Of a stretch of 8,483 nt of DNA, positions 7,207 through 8,483 are shown piece after piece (position 1 is the stretch's first letter; each line of letters begins with the position of its first letter). A program made the position numbers and the translations under genes. The stretch covers positions 1 through 8,483 of the forward strand of contig JAURQB010000028.1 in NCBI GenBank assembly GCA_030836365.1, given 5' to 3'. The notes under the pieces are model-generated. The model ran no database searches and was not told the origin of the DNA. It saw nothing but the letters and a program-made list of their open reading frames with translations. This stretch comes from Bdellovibrionota bacterium (lineage in GTDB: Bacteria; Bdellovibrionota; Bacteriovoracia; Bacteriovoracales; Bacteriovoracaceae).

Positions 7207-7901
7207 TGTATTCAAAAAAAATAGACTCACCAAGAGAGACGTTAAAAAAATATGTTACAAATAATATCTCAATTATGAGTGGCGGTTTTGGCTTATGCGG
7301 AATCCCAGAGAATTCAATCAACTATATTTCACAGCTTCAGGCAAATAATTTAACAGTCATCTCAAACAACATTGGTAATAGCGGACGGGGTTTAGTTAAA
7401 TTACTTAAACAAGATATGATTTCAAAAGCCTTATGTAGTTACGTAGGTGGTAACCCGGATTTGGAAGAAAAAATTTTGAATCAGACAATAGAAATTGAGC
7501 TCATCCCACAAGGAACCTTTATCGAGAGAATACGTGCCGCAGGGGTTGGAGTTAGGGCGTTCTATACTCCAACAGGATATGGAACATTAATCGCAGAAGG
7601 AAAGGAAGAAAAAGATTTTGATCGCCCTTGTATTATGGAATATTCATTAAGCGCTGATGTGGCAATTATTAAGGCCGAAATAGGTGATGAATTTGGAAAT
7701 TTACATTTTAAAGAAACTGCCCAAAATTTTTCTCCCCTAATGGCAATGGCGGCAAAAACGACAATTGTTGAAGTTGAAAAACTTGTTTCGATAGGAGAAT
7801 TGAAACCAGAACTGATTCATCTTCCAGGTATTTTTGTTCAACATATATATGAAGGCGAAAATTATGAAAATGCTATTGAGCACTTAAAGGTAAGAAAATG
7901 A
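7206..7901 (+). CDS. 3-oxoacid-type CoA-transferase, subunit A
   Basis: This 231-residue protein matches the alpha subunit of the SCOT/AtoD/YodR family of CoA-transferases in sequence and length (about 220-240). It shows the CoA-binding glycine loop SGGFGLCGIP (25-34), NNIGNSGRGLVKLL (54-67), SYVGGNPDLEEKIL (78-91), the strongly conserved PQGTFIERIRAAG (101-113) followed by AFYTPTGYGT (118-127), and a C-terminal TIVEVEKLV (186-194). With subunit B it moves CoA from a donor such as succinyl- or acetyl-CoA to a short carboxylate, typically a 3-oxo acid such as acetoacetate, by a ping-pong reaction. AGGAGA at 7192-7197 precedes the start by eight bases. The ATG overlaps the upstream stop by one base (TAATG) and the downstream start overlaps its own stop by four, so the subunits should be made together. 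The transferase type is firm; the acyl substrate is inferred from context. Confidence 0.92.
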   Translation: MYSKKIDSPRETLKKYVTNNISIMSGGFGLCGIPENSINYISQLQANNLTVISNNIGNSGRGLVKLLKQDMISKALCSYVGGNPDLEEKILNQTIEIELIPQGTFIERIRAAGVGVRAFYTPTGYGTLIAEGKEEKDFDRPCIMEYSLSADVAIIKAEIGDEFGNLHFKETAQNFSPLMAMAAKTTIVEVEKLVSIGELKPELIHLPGIFVQHIYEGENYENAIEHLKVRK

Positions 7902-8483
7902 AGAGTTGGAGTACTAATGAAATGGCCTTTCAGGTTATCAAACTGATTGAAGATAAATCCATCATCAACTTGGGAATAGGACTACCAACAGCGATTGCTG
8001 AAGTTGCACCTCCAGAAAAAAACTTAATAATTCACAGTGAAAATGGAGTACTCGGAGTAAAAGGAAGACCTTCCCAAAATGAAGTTAGTCCAACGTTAAT
8101 AAACGCAGGAAAAGAAACAATAAGCGTACATAGCGGCGCTAGTTTCTTCAACTCATCTCTTAGCTTTGGAATGATTAGAGGAGGACATGTTAATACTACT
8201 GTCCTTGGGGCCATGCAGGTTGGAACCAATGGAGACCTTGCAAATTGGGCAATCCCAGGTAAAAAAATCACAGGAATGGGCGGAGCAATGGACCTAGTCA
8301 ATGGGCCAGAGAAGGTGATCATTATGAGTTATCATTTTTCCAAAAATGGTAAGTCAAAACTTGTAAAGAATTGCTCATTACCACTTACAGGCAAAAACGT
8401 TGTGGACTATATTGTCACTAATATTGGCGTTTTTAAACCTGTACCTGAAGAAGAAAAGTTTAGAATTATTAAATTAGTTTCAA
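7898..8483 (+). CDS. 3-oxoacid-type CoA-transferase, subunit B (C-terminus cut by window edge)
   Basis: The ATG at 7898 overlaps the subunit A stop (ATGA) and has AAAGG seven bases upstream. The frame is open for 195 codons to the window end. The family is usually about 205-220 residues, so only a short tail is missing. Family motifs are INLGIGLPT (23-31), the catalytic glutamate Glu48 in HSENGVLGV (46-54), LINAGKET (67-74), SGASFFNSSLSFGMIRGGH (79-97), TTVLGAMQV (100-108), DLANWAIPGK (113-122), GMGGAMDLV (126-134) and CSLPLTGKNVVD (159-170). During catalysis Glu48 should form the glutamyl-CoA thioester intermediate. The protein pairs with the A subunit in the cytoplasm. It matches SCOT-, ScoB- and YodS-type subunits; sequence alone cannot separate acetoacetate transferases from those acting on other 3-oxo acids. 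Confidence 0.92.
   Translation, partial: MKSWSTNEMAFQVIKLIEDKSIINLGIGLPTAIAEVAPPEKNLIIHSENGVLGVKGRPSQNEVSPTLINAGKETISVHSGASFFNSSLSFGMIRGGHVNTTVLGAMQVGTNGDLANWAIPGKKITGMGGAMDLVNGPEKVIIMSYHFSKNGKSKLVKNCSLPLTGKNVVDYIVTNIGVFKPVPEEEKFRIIKLVS

Noticed and set aside
8032..8322. Minus-strand ORF of 96 codons opposite the CoA-transferase B gene.
   Set aside because: It is antisense to a strongly conserved coding sequence, and its translation is low-complexity and proline-rich with no domain. It is a shadow frame, as are the other short ORFs overlapping the operon genes.

Overview
The window is AT-rich bacterial DNA with Shine-Dalgarno-type ribosome sites. It holds one rightward operon of six genes, the last cut by the window edge, and one leftward gene, also cut by the edge. 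The composition and the TPR-type neighbour would fit a low-GC Gram-negative such as a Bacteriovorax-like predator or a Legionella-like gammaproteobacterium. Nothing here fixes the taxon, so that is only a guess.

Layout. Positions 1-634 (minus strand) encode the first 211 residues of a TPR-repeat protein. Positions 635-861 are a divergent control region with a plausible leftward promoter and a 20-bp near-perfect dyad. From 862 rightward come: a D-alanine--D-alanine-ligase-like ATP-grasp enzyme (862-1860); a 1008-residue fusion of a class III aminotransferase, a GNAT acetyltransferase and a degenerate second aminotransferase (1873-4899); a C45-family Ntn hydrolase/acyltransferase (4913-6022); a stand-alone class III aminotransferase (6028-7206); and the A and B subunits of a 3-oxoacid-type CoA-transferase (7206-7901 and 7898 to the edge). 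Intergenic gaps are 12, 13 and 5 bases, followed by overlaps of 1 and 4 bases, so this reads as one transcript. I found no terminators, RNA genes, insertion sequences or CRISPR repeats.

How the genes may work together. A GNAT acetyltransferase, a class III aminotransferase, a two-subunit CoA-transferase and an amidase-type enzyme resemble the Bacillus subtilis kamA-yodPQRST operon and the biochemically described beta-lysine degradation route. In that route the terminal amine of a beta-amino acid is acetylated and the beta-amino group is transaminated to a 3-oxo acid. The 3-oxo acid is then activated as a CoA ester and cleaved, the acyl group is removed, and 4-aminobutyrate is transaminated. 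The C45 enzyme could stand in for the YodQ deacetylase, and the first domain of the fusion (lysine-6/GABA aminotransferase-like) could do the last transamination. Lysine 2,3-aminomutase is not in the window, and the ATP-grasp ligase has no place in the known route, so the substrate may differ or the cluster may build rather than degrade something.

The most striking observation is inside the fusion. The first aminotransferase domain keeps the PLP lysine and aspartate but appears to have lost the phosphate-binding threonine. The last domain has lost the lysine and aspartate but keeps a Ser-Thr-Trp motif at that threonine position. Class III enzymes borrow this threonine from the partner subunit, so the chain may fold as an internal pseudo-heterodimer with a single working active site and an acetyltransferase between the two halves.
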